Origin: an uncultured Bacillota bacterium
GTDB taxonomy: Bacteria > Bacillota > Clostridia > UBA1381
Length of the DNA stretch: 5,718 bases
Assembly: GCA_949297205.1 (NCBI GenBank)
Contig: CASFSH010000020.1
Location: 1 to 5,718 of the forward strand
Direction of reading: 5' to 3'
Part shown: positions 1-4,363 of the stretch, in pieces
How the letters are laid out: each line of letters starts with the position of its first letter
Position numbering within the stretch: the stretch's first letter is position 1
Notes under the pieces: generated by a model
The model's database searches: none
Told to the model about the DNA's origin: nothing
The model's input: only the letters and a program-made list of their open reading frames with translations
Position numbers and translations under genes: made by a program

Positions 1-173
1 TAAATAAATAGCGAAAAATATGATGAAAAGAGTTGCAAAAGTATGTTTGATAAAGACCAACCAACACTCAAAAGAACATATTCCAGAAGAAAAAATGATA
101 TTAAAGCGTTATCCAAGAGAATGAACTCGCGATTGAAATTCTATAATCTTTTTTGGTTAATTCAAAAAAAATA

Positions 174-202
174 TTGACATTTCGTTTTCTTTATGTTAGA
201 AT
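174..202 (+). promoter_or_regulatory. Promoter of the tRNA-Leu gene
   Basis: A perfect -35 box TTGACA (174-179) and a -10 box TAGAAT (197-202) are separated by 17 bp, and the -10 is preceded by TGT, giving an extended -10. This matches the housekeeping sigma-A consensus closely. Transcription would start around 208-210, about 13 bases before the mature tRNA 5' end, which suits a stable-RNA gene. Confidence 0.85.
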
Positions 203-221
203 ATATGTGTTTTATAGATAT

Positions 222-305
222 GCGGATGTGGCGGAATTGGCAGACGCGCTAGACTTAGGATCTAGTGTCTATGATGTGCAGGTTCAAGTCCTGTCATCCG
301 CACCA
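222..305 (+). tRNA. tRNA-Leu, anticodon UAG
   Basis: This is a class II tRNA of 84 bases with an encoded CCA end. The acceptor stem GCGGATG (222-228) pairs with CATCCGC (295-301), followed by discriminator A302 and CCA at 303-305. The anticodon stem CTAGA (249-253) pairs with TCTAG (261-265) around a seven-base loop whose middle three bases (256-258) are TAG, so it reads CUA and, by wobble, other CUN leucine codons. The T arm has loop TTCAAGT (283-289) closed by five pairs including one G-U. The extra arm (266-277) is long, as expected for leucine tRNAs. It is a single gene with its own promoter and terminator, not part of a tRNA cluster in this window. Confidence 0.96.
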
Positions 306-308
306 AAT

Positions 309-349
309 AAGACTGATTATTTTGATAGAATAGTCGGTCTTTTCTTTTT
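309..349 (+). terminator. Intrinsic terminator of tRNA-Leu
   Basis: A 13-bp stem, AAGACTGATTATT (309-321) with AATAGTCGGTCTT (329-341) and two G-U type pairs, closes a seven-base loop. The descending arm runs into a T-rich tract ending at 349. It starts four bases after the CCA end, so it closes the single-gene tRNA unit before the insertion sequence. Confidence 0.85.
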
Positions 350-372
350 ATTAAAAACTGTCTAAAACCCGC

Positions 373-394
373 GTAAGCGTCAAATAATACACAC
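373..394 (+). repeat. Left terminal inverted repeat of the IS66 element
   Basis: This 22-bp sequence begins GTAAGCGTCAAAT and ends ATACACAC. It matches the reverse complement of 2714-2735 at 21 of 22 positions; the one difference is A at 386 against G in the right copy's orientation. It is the presumed transposase binding and cleavage site. Confidence 0.93.
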
Positions 395-395
395 A

Positions 396-424
396 TTTAC
401 ACCATCGAACCAACATGATACAAT
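396..424 (+). promoter_or_regulatory. Candidate promoter for tnpA-tnpB inside the IS left end
   Basis: TTTACA (396-401) and TACAAT (419-424) are 17 bp apart, and TGA directly before the -10 makes it an extended -10. The -35 box starts just one base inside the terminal repeat, so the element carries its own promoter. The predicted transcription start (about 430-432) falls on the ribosome-binding site of tnpA, which would leave almost no 5' leader. The call rests on consensus match only. Confidence 0.6.
405..413 (+). repeat. Left subterminal repeat TCGAACCAA of the IS66 element
   Basis: The nine bases TCGAACCAA occur here and inverted at 2696-2704, ten bases inside the left terminal repeat and nine bases inside the right one. 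This extends the symmetry of the two ends to about 41 bp with one gap. It could be a second transposase-binding site; that role is inference. Confidence 0.6.
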
Positions 425-430
425 AGGTTC

Positions 431-436
431 AGGAGG
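431..436 (+). promoter_or_regulatory. Ribosome-binding site of tnpA (decides the start)
   Basis: AGGAGG ends two bases before one ATG (439) and eight bases before a second in-frame ATG (445). Only the second spacing is functional, so tnpA is taken to start at 445. Confidence 0.8.
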
Positions 437-444
437 CGATGCAA

Positions 445-657
445 ATGAAACATTCACCGAAAGAGTGGAAAGAAATCATCAAAGAATTTAAAGAAAGCGG
501 TCTCAGTCAGAGAAAATGGTGTGCAATTCATGACGAGGACAGGAACAGACTCCAATATTGGATACTACGGTTTCAATATTTGGAGTTGGGTTCGGAGATT
601 ATGTTTGCAGAAATTAATGTCGGAGGTGACGGAAATGATACTGACACTCCCGAATAA
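445..657 (+). CDS. tnpA: IS66 accessory protein TnpA (short form)
   Basis: This 70-residue protein matches the N-terminal part of the IS66 TnpA (Orf1) family. Trp8, the SGLSQ segment at 18-22, Cys26 and the YW pair at 38-39 follow the family pattern W...SGLS...FC...YW, a small helix-turn-helix DNA-binding fold related to transposase N-termini. TnpA is needed with TnpB for efficient IS66 transposition, but its exact role is not settled. Family members are usually about 90-120 residues long, with a charged linker and a C-terminal hydrophobic strand. Here the YW region is followed almost directly by an MFAEINV segment (53-59), so the linker looks shortened. The start at 445 has AGGAGG eight bases upstream. 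The last 23 bases overlap tnpB in another frame, which suggests translational coupling. Confidence 0.85.
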   Translation: MKHSPKEWKEIIKEFKESGLSQRKWCAIHDEDRNRLQYWILRFQYLELGSEIMFAEINVGGDGNDTDTPE

Positions 658-982
658 GATATATATTTCATCTGCGAATGTAGATATGAGAAAATCAATT
701 GACGGACTTGTTTCTATAGTAGAAGATTCATTTAACTGTTCCTCAACGGATGATGCACTTTTTGTTTTCCATAATAGGTACTGCGATAAAATAAAAATGC
801 TGTATTGGAATACAGAAGGCTTCTGTCTTTTGTATAAGCGTATTGAAAAAGGTAGATTCAGATTCCCTACCAAAATAGATTCACCGGTCTATACAATAAC
901 AGAGGAAGAGCTTTTATGGCTGCTTCACGGGCTTAAAATTGAAGATATACGTCATTACAAAAAAGTTGTTTCCGAACAATAA
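635..982 (+). CDS. tnpB: IS66 accessory protein TnpB (IS66 Orf2-like)
   Basis: This 115-residue protein has the usual family length. It carries the diagnostic IS66 Orf2 motifs: DMRKSIDGL at 17-25, FVFHNRYCDKIK at 43-54, and the YW...EGF...YKRIEKGRF stretch at 57-75 ending in FP (77-78). TnpB is an accessory factor required with TnpA and the TnpC transposase for IS66 movement; its biochemical activity is unknown. I chose the ATG at 635 because GGAGGTGA (622-629) lies five bases upstream and the family starts at a MI.L...ki.i pattern. The same frame is open back to an ATG at 521, but that extra sequence lies inside tnpA and is not family-like. The start overlaps the end of tnpA by 23 bp. A terminator-like hairpin begins ten bases after the stop. 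Confidence 0.93.
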   Translation: MILTLPNKIYISSANVDMRKSIDGLVSIVEDSFNCSSTDDALFVFHNRYCDKIKMLYWNTEGFCLLYKRIEKGRFRFPTKIDSPVYTITEEELLWLLHGLKIEDIRHYKKVVSEQ

Positions 983-991
983 ATTTAATGT

Positions 992-1030
992 AAAGAAAGT
1001 CTTAACAATGGGCTTTCTTTCTTGTTTTTT
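992..1030 (+). terminator. Terminator-like hairpin between tnpB and tnpC
   Basis: AAAGAAAGTC (992-1001) pairs with GGCTTTCTTT (1011-1020), ten pairs including one G-U, around a nine-base loop, and is followed by CTTGTTTTTT. The stem is A-T rich, so termination may be partial. It would reduce transcription from tnpA-tnpB into tnpC, and its T tract overlaps the -35 box of the next promoter. Confidence 0.7.
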
Positions 1031-1050
1031 ACGGGAAAATATGGTATAAT
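1022..1050 (+). promoter_or_regulatory. Candidate internal promoter for tnpC
   Basis: TTGTTT (1022-1027) and a perfect TATAAT (1045-1050) are spaced by 17 bp, with TGG before the -10 forming an extended -10. A start near 1056-1058 leaves a leader of about 32 bases before the tnpC ATG. It follows the hairpin at 992-1020, which supports separate transcription of tnpC. The call rests on consensus match only. Confidence 0.7.
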
Positions 1051-1070
1051 TAAAGTCAGAAAAAGTGATT

Positions 1071-1077
1071 AAAGGAG
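1071..1077 (+). promoter_or_regulatory. Ribosome-binding site of tnpC (decides the start)
   Basis: AAAGGAG lies eleven bases before the ATG at 1089. An in-frame GTG at 1065 lies upstream of this site and would put the ribosome-binding sequence inside the coding region, so the ATG at 1089 is preferred. Confidence 0.7.
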
Positions 1078-1088
1078 CAGATTTTAAT

Positions 1089-2672
1089 ATGAATAATCAA
1101 AGAACAATAATTGAACTTGAAGCACAGATATCTGCTCTTAAGAAGCAATTAAAAAACATTGCACAGGAAAGTAAAAAGAAGGAAGAAAAGCTGACTTCTC
1201 AAATAAATGAATTAAAAGAAGAAAATAACAATCTGATGAATTTACTTAAGCTGAGTAAAAAGAAAATGTACGGAGCGTCTGCCGAAAAGGTTGCACAGGC
1301 TTATGGGCAAATATCCCTGTTTAATGAAGCTGAGCAGGAAAGAACTGTTTTAACACCTGAACCCAAAATAGAAGAAGTAGTAATTCCGGAGCACACAAGA
1401 AAGAAAAAGCGCAGCTATGATGAAATATATAAGGATTTGCCGGTTGAGGAAGTAGTATATGATATACCGGAAGAAGCTAAAAATTGCAGCAAGTGCGGAG
1501 AACCTCTTACATTCCTCAAATATGAAACAAGACGTGAAATTAAGATGATACCTGCACAGGTAAAGGTTGTAGAGCACAAGAAGGCAGTATATGTATGCAA
1601 AAACTGTGATAAAACAGGAACGGAAGGAACATTTGTTGCTGCTGAAGCACCAAAGCCGTTAATAGAAAAAAGCCTTGTATCCGCAAGTATGCTTTCGGAA
1701 ATAATAAATCAGAAATACTGCATGGGAGTGCCTTTGTACCGTCTTGAGTCATATTTTAAAAATATGCAGATAAATCTTACAAGACAGACTATGGCCAATT
1801 GGATCATATCGGCATCAAATATTACGAAGCCCATTTATGACGAGATGAAAAAAGAGCTTGTAAGCGCAAGAATAATTCATGCTGATGAAACAGAGCTTGA
1901 AGTATTAGCAGAGCCTGAAAGAAGACCACAGACAAAATCATATATGTGGGTATATACAACGGGAAAGTCCGAGGATAAGAATATCATATTGTATGATTAC
2001 AAGGAGGGCAGAAGCGGGAAATATGCCGCAGAATTTTTAAAAGGCTTTACCGGATATGTCCACTGTGATGGATGGAACGGATATGATAAGGTTGAAAATA
2101 TAAAACGAGTTGGCTGTTGGGCACACGCACGAAGATATTTTAAGGAAGCGATAAATGTGCAGGCAAACATCAAGGATTATTCAACCGTTGCGGGGCAGGG
2201 ATTTTTATGGATAGAAAAAATATTTTCTTCTGAGGATAAAATAACGGATGCCGAAGAAATAAAGAAGATACGAGAAACAAAAGGAAAGGAAGCTGTAGAC
2301 GGTTTCTTTAAATTTTGCGAAACAGCGGAAGCTTTACCGAAAAGTCTGACAGGTAAAGCTGTTTCGTATGCAATTAATCAAAAAAATAATTTAATGAGAT
2401 ATCTTGAAAATGAAAACCTTGAAATGACAAATAACAGAGCAGAAAGAGCCGTTAAACCGTTTGTAATCGGTCGAAAAAACTGGTTATTCTGCAACTCTCC
2501 CGGAGGAGCAACAGCTTCGGCAAGATTGTATTCGATAATTGAAACAGCAAAAGCAAATAATTTAAAAATTTATGATTATCTGGTATGGCTGTTTGAAAAT
2601 ATACATATTCTGCCCAAAACAGAATTGCTGCCATGGAGCAGTAAGATTCCGCCGAATATACGCAAGGGTTAG
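1089..2672 (+). CDS. tnpC: IS66 family transposase TnpC (DDE type)
   Basis: This 527-residue transposase has normal length for the family and catalyses strand cleavage and transfer at the IS ends. Residues about 5-58 form a charged coiled coil, followed by the family motif KKKMYGASAEK (57-67). A four-cysteine zinc finger is formed by Cys133, Cys136, Cys170 and Cys173. The catalytic DDE domain shows Asp266 in HADET, Asp327 in HCDGWNGY, the CWAHARRYF block (343-351) and Glu452 in NNRAERA. GRKNWLF (461-467) and the C-terminal segment ARLYSIIETAKANNL (478-492) ending in LPW (514-516) are also standard. The frame is intact. Unlike compact IS66 operons, tnpC starts 106 bp after tnpB, behind a hairpin and with its own promoter-like sequence. 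A strong terminator follows two bases after the stop codon's last base. Confidence 0.97.
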   Translation: MNNQRTIIELEAQISALKKQLKNIAQESKKKEEKLTSQINELKEENNNLMNLLKLSKKKMYGASAEKVAQAYGQISLFNEAEQERTVLTPEPKIEEVVIPEHTRKKKRSYDEIYKDLPVEEVVYDIPEEAKNCSKCGEPLTFLKYETRREIKMIPAQVKVVEHKKAVYVCKNCDKTGTEGTFVAAEAPKPLIEKSLVSASMLSEIINQKYCMGVPLYRLESYFKNMQINLTRQTMANWIISASNITKPIYDEMKKELVSARIIHADETELEVLAEPERRPQTKSYMWVYTTGKSEDKNIILYDYKEGRSGKYAAEFLKGFTGYVHCDGWNGYDKVENIKRVGCWAHARRYFKEAINVQANIKDYSTVAGQGFLWIEKIFSSEDKITDAEEIKKIRETKGKEAVDGFFKFCETAEALPKSLTGKAVSYAINQKNNLMRYLENENLEMTNNRAERAVKPFVIGRKNWLFCNSPGGATASARLYSIIETAKANNLKIYDYLVWLFENIHILPKTELLPWSSKIPPNIRKG

Positions 2673-2673
2673 G

Positions 2674-2697
2674 GGATGCCGAATGGCATCCTTTTTT
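2674..2697 (+). terminator. Intrinsic terminator of tnpC
   Basis: A perfect 7-bp stem, GGATGCC (2674-2680) with GGCATCC (2685-2691), has the tetraloop GAAT and is followed by six T residues (2692-2697). It lies inside the IS and should stop tnpC transcription before it leaves the element toward the GH32 gene. Confidence 0.92.
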
Positions 2698-2704
2698 GGT
2701 TCGA
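2696..2704 (-). repeat. Right subterminal repeat of the IS66 element
   Basis: This is the inverted copy of TCGAACCAA at 405-413. It lies nine bases inside the right terminal repeat and overlaps the last bases of the T tract of the tnpC terminator. Confidence 0.6.
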
Positions 2705-2713
2705 ACATTTACA

Positions 2714-2735
2714 GTGTGTATCATTTGACGCTTAC
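2714..2735 (-). repeat. Right terminal inverted repeat of the IS66 element
   Basis: This is the reverse complement of the left terminal repeat at 373-394 with one mismatch in 22. The element ends at C2735; the next bases (CGCTTTAC) share nothing with the left flank. Confidence 0.93.
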
Positions 2736-2836
2736 CGCTTTACTGGCTGCCGCTCCTTTTCCGCAAAGTCTGCCGCCTTTGCGGGAATCCTAAAAAGCAC
2801 GATAAGGGTATCTATATCGTTCACTTTAAGCACGTC
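2736..2836. other. GC-rich, dyad-rich segment between the IS and an orphan terminator, no gene recognised
   Basis: The first 65 bases or so are clearly richer in G+C than anything else near them. They contain two CTGCCGC copies (2747-2753 and 2770-2776) and an 8-bp perfect dyad (2761-2784). AAGCACG is repeated at 2795-2801 and 2828-2834. Short open frames exist on both strands, but none has a start with a ribosome-binding site. The minus-strand frame of about 44 codons has its stop inside the IS end. It may be a remnant of a lost gene or a dispersed intergenic repeat; I cannot tell which. Confidence 0.5.
2761..2784. repeat. Perfect 8-bp inverted repeat CCGCAAAG/CTTTGCGG
   Basis: CCGCAAAG (2761-2768) and CTTTGCGG (2777-2784) are exact reverse complements around the eight bases TCTGCCGC. 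No T tract follows, so it is not an intrinsic terminator. It could be an operator-like dyad or part of a repetitive intergenic element. Confidence 0.6.
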
Positions 2837-2865
2837 GGAGCGAAGGAAAACTTCGCTTCTTTTTT
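2837..2865 (+). terminator. Intrinsic terminator with no gene directly upstream
   Basis: GGAGCGAAG (2837-2845) pairs with CTTCGCTTC (2851-2859), nine pairs with one G-U, around the loop GAAAA, and is followed by a run of T residues (2860-2865). The form is strong, but the nearest upstream gene, tnpC, already has its own terminator. It insulates the GH32 gene from upstream transcription. Confidence 0.85.
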
Positions 2866-2951
2866 ATTAGAAAAATATCTTTTTCTGTTTTTAATTAAGG
2901 TAAAATTTTAAAAGAACAGTGCAAATGACTATAGTATTTTATTATTATTTA

Positions 2952-2960
2952 TGTTATAAT
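2952..2960 (+). promoter_or_regulatory. Candidate extended -10 promoter of the GH32 gene
   Basis: TGTTATAAT gives a perfect -10 with the TG extension. The -35 position (2932-2937, TAGTAT) is poor, so this promoter may need an activator or rely on the extended -10. A second similar sequence, TGTTATAAA, lies at 2972-2980. A start near 2967 would give a leader of about 55 bases. The 10-bp sequence TAGTATTTTA occurs at 2932-2941 and 2984-2993, on either side of the -10. Confidence 0.5.
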
Positions 2961-3021
2961 TACTTGGGAATTGTTATAAACCGTAGTATTTTAATTAATT
3001 TAATGGAAAGGAAATTATAAT

Positions 3022-4128
3022 ATGAATTATTTACAGAAAACAATTTACCATTATCGTCCACAGAAGGGATGGATAAATGATCCAAACGGATTAGTTTATT
3101 TTAAAGGTTACTATCATATTTTTTATCAATTTTGTCCTGATTTTGAAATACCGTGGAAACAGCCCATGCATTGGGGACATGCAAGAACAAAGGATTTTCT
3201 GAATTGGGAAGAACTGCCGGTTGCATTATATCCTGACAAGACTTATGATAATAACGGCTGCTGGTCGGGAACGGCAATAGTAAAAGAAGATAAATTATAT
3301 TTATTTTATGCATCCATTTATAGTCCGGAAGGAATGAATGAGTTTAATCAGACTGTAAGCGTTGCATATTCTGATGATGGAATACATTTTGAAAAATATG
3401 AAAAAAATCCTGTCATTGATCACTATCCTTCGGAGGGAAGCGCAGATTTCAGAGATCCTGCGGTTTGTTGTGTTGACGGAATATATTATTGCGTTATGGC
3501 ATCGGGCAATCCACAGGACAAAGCTGCACGTTTGTTGCTATATAAGAGTAAGAATTTGTTGGAGTGGGAATATTTTGGAATATTAAGTGAATGGAAAAAC
3601 GGTAAATATACGGAATGTCCTTCTCTTGTTCAGGCAGATGATGATAGATTTTTGCTTACTGTTTCGGTGTGCCCTTTAAATAAAGAACATTACTTTTCTG
3701 TTATGTACGGAAAATTATCAAATGGCAGATTTAAAACGGAATATATATCTGAACTGGATAAAGGTCCCGATCAATATGCAGGGCAGGTATTCAGGGATTA
3801 TAAAGGCAGAAATATTTTAATTACATGGATCCCGGGATGGAAATACGAAGGATATGCTAAAAAAGATATAGGATGTATGTCTGTGCCTCGTCAACTTACA
3901 TTAAAAGACGGAAAAATTTACGGATATCCTGTTGAAGAATTACAGCATTTATTGAAAGATAATGATCCATGCGTTAAACGAACCGATACAGGTTTTGTAA
4001 TAGAACGTACCAACCGTGAACCTGTAATATATAAGGGGGAAATAAATGATTTGAAAATTATTAGAGATGCTTATATTGTTGAGGTTTTTGTCAATAAAGG
4101 TGAAGAAATATATACGGTATTGCTATAA
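3022..4128 (+). CDS. Glycoside hydrolase family 32 beta-fructosidase, compact form
   Basis: This 368-residue enzyme hydrolyses beta-fructofuranosyl bonds in sucrose, sucrose-6-phosphate or fructo-oligosaccharides. No signal peptide is visible, so it acts in the cytoplasm. The GH32 five-bladed propeller spans about residues 9-312 with all hallmark motifs: GWINDPNG (16-23) with nucleophile Asp20, MHWGHA (49-54), WSGTA (81-85), FRDP (143-146) with Asp145, and ECP (198-200) with acid/base Glu198. The domain closes with the PVEEL segment (303-307). The C-terminal beta-sandwich is only about 55 residues instead of roughly 150. Its last strand VEVFVNKGE (353-361) resembles the usual C-terminal motif, so the middle of the domain seems missing. 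The ATG has AAAGGA nine bases upstream. No sugar transporter or regulator is next to it, so scrB/sacA-type naming would be a guess. Confidence 0.93.
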   Translation: MNYLQKTIYHYRPQKGWINDPNGLVYFKGYYHIFYQFCPDFEIPWKQPMHWGHARTKDFLNWEELPVALYPDKTYDNNGCWSGTAIVKEDKLYLFYASIYSPEGMNEFNQTVSVAYSDDGIHFEKYEKNPVIDHYPSEGSADFRDPAVCCVDGIYYCVMASGNPQDKAARLLLYKSKNLLEWEYFGILSEWKNGKYTECPSLVQADDDRFLLTVSVCPLNKEHYFSVMYGKLSNGRFKTEYISELDKGPDQYAGQVFRDYKGRNILITWIPGWKYEGYAKKDIGCMSVPRQLTLKDGKIYGYPVEELQHLLKDNDPCVKRTDTGFVIERTNREPVIYKGEINDLKIIRDAYIVEVFVNKGEEIYTVLL

Positions 4129-4282
4129 TTAATATTTATTCGGTCACTTTTTGAAATTAAAAATAATAGCATAGAGATTTTGTTGTTTAAAAAATAAGCA
4201 GTCATATTATAATAATTTTATGCAATTAAATTATGCAAATTGTTATTTTTTTGTCAAAGTTATATGAAAAAATTTTTCTTTA
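4129..4282. other. AT-rich intergenic stretch upstream of the surface-protein promoter
   Basis: No gene is seen. TTATGCAA occurs twice in direct orientation, at 4218-4225 and 4231-4238, 13 bp apart. Weak A-T hairpins and a T tract (4246-4252) follow, but there is no convincing terminator for the GH32 gene. GAAAAAATTTTTC (4266-4278) is an A-tract/T-tract dyad lying just upstream of the next -35 box and could act as an UP element or a bend. Confidence 0.4.
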
Positions 4283-4311
4283 TTGTTTAATTAAAATACT
4301 TGCGTTATAAT
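4283..4311 (+). promoter_or_regulatory. Promoter of the secreted repeat-protein gene
   Basis: TTGTTT (4283-4288) and TATAAT (4306-4311) are separated by 17 bp. The AT-rich dyad at 4266-4278 sits in the position of an UP element. Transcription would begin near 4317-4319, giving a leader of about 46 bases. Confidence 0.7.
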
Positions 4312-4319
4312 ATAGTTAA

Positions 4320-4335
4320 TGAATTTATTAATTCA
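4320..4335 (+). repeat. Inverted repeat at the start of the leader (possible operator or 5' hairpin)
   Basis: TGAATT (4320-4325) and AATTCA (4330-4335) form a perfect 6-bp dyad around TATT, just after the predicted transcription start. It could be a repressor site or a short 5' RNA hairpin, but in such AT-rich DNA it may also be chance. Confidence 0.35.
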
Positions 4336-4363
4336 CATAATACATAAGCAGAGGAGGATAATT

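Larger units (their letters stand above)
373..2735 (+). mobile_element. IS66-family insertion sequence, apparently complete
   Basis: The element is 2363 bp long and carries tnpA, tnpB and tnpC in one orientation, the standard IS66 gene set. Its ends are 22-bp terminal inverted repeats that begin GTAAGCGTC, the typical IS66 terminus, and differ at one position. Outside position 373 on the left and 2735 on the right the similarity stops at once, which fixes the boundaries. IS66 elements normally create an 8-bp direct target duplication, but the flanks here are AAACCCGC (365-372) and CGCTTTAC (2736-2743), which do not match. All three frames are open and the DDE residues of the transposase are present, so the element could be active, although the short tnpA is a reservation. 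It sits 67 bp downstream of tRNA-Leu. Confidence 0.93.

Noticed and set aside
1..177. Short open frames upstream of the tRNA (20-124, 34 codons; 43-177, 44 codons)
   Set aside because: Neither has a ribosome-binding site or a recognisable family pattern. The second runs into the -35 box of the tRNA promoter. Bases 1-173 are left unassigned.
281..305. tRNA-Leu 3' end as an integration site (att) for an integrative element
   Set aside because: No second copy of the tRNA 3' end occurs in the window and no integrase gene is present. The nearby AGGTTCAGG at 425-433 is only a short chance match to the T arm, and the adjacent element is an IS66 with its own ends.
153..365. Open frame reading through the tRNA-Leu gene
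   Set aside because: It is an artefact of a structural RNA gene and its terminator; the tRNA explains the sequence.
521..634. N-terminal extension of tnpB to the ATG at 521
   Set aside because: The extension lies inside tnpA and lacks family resemblance. GGAGGTGA at 622-629 fits the ATG at 635, which gives the standard 115-residue length.
2732..2863. Minus-strand frame of about 44 codons ending in the IS terminal repeat
   Set aside because: Its codons look reasonable, but there is no ATG or ribosome-binding site, it is closed upstream by a stop, and it reads through a terminator hairpin. At most it is a remnant.
2572..2870. Plus-strand frames across the right IS end and its flank
   Set aside because: They cross the IS boundary, the tnpC terminator and the terminator at 2837-2865, have low-complexity translations, and show no start signals.
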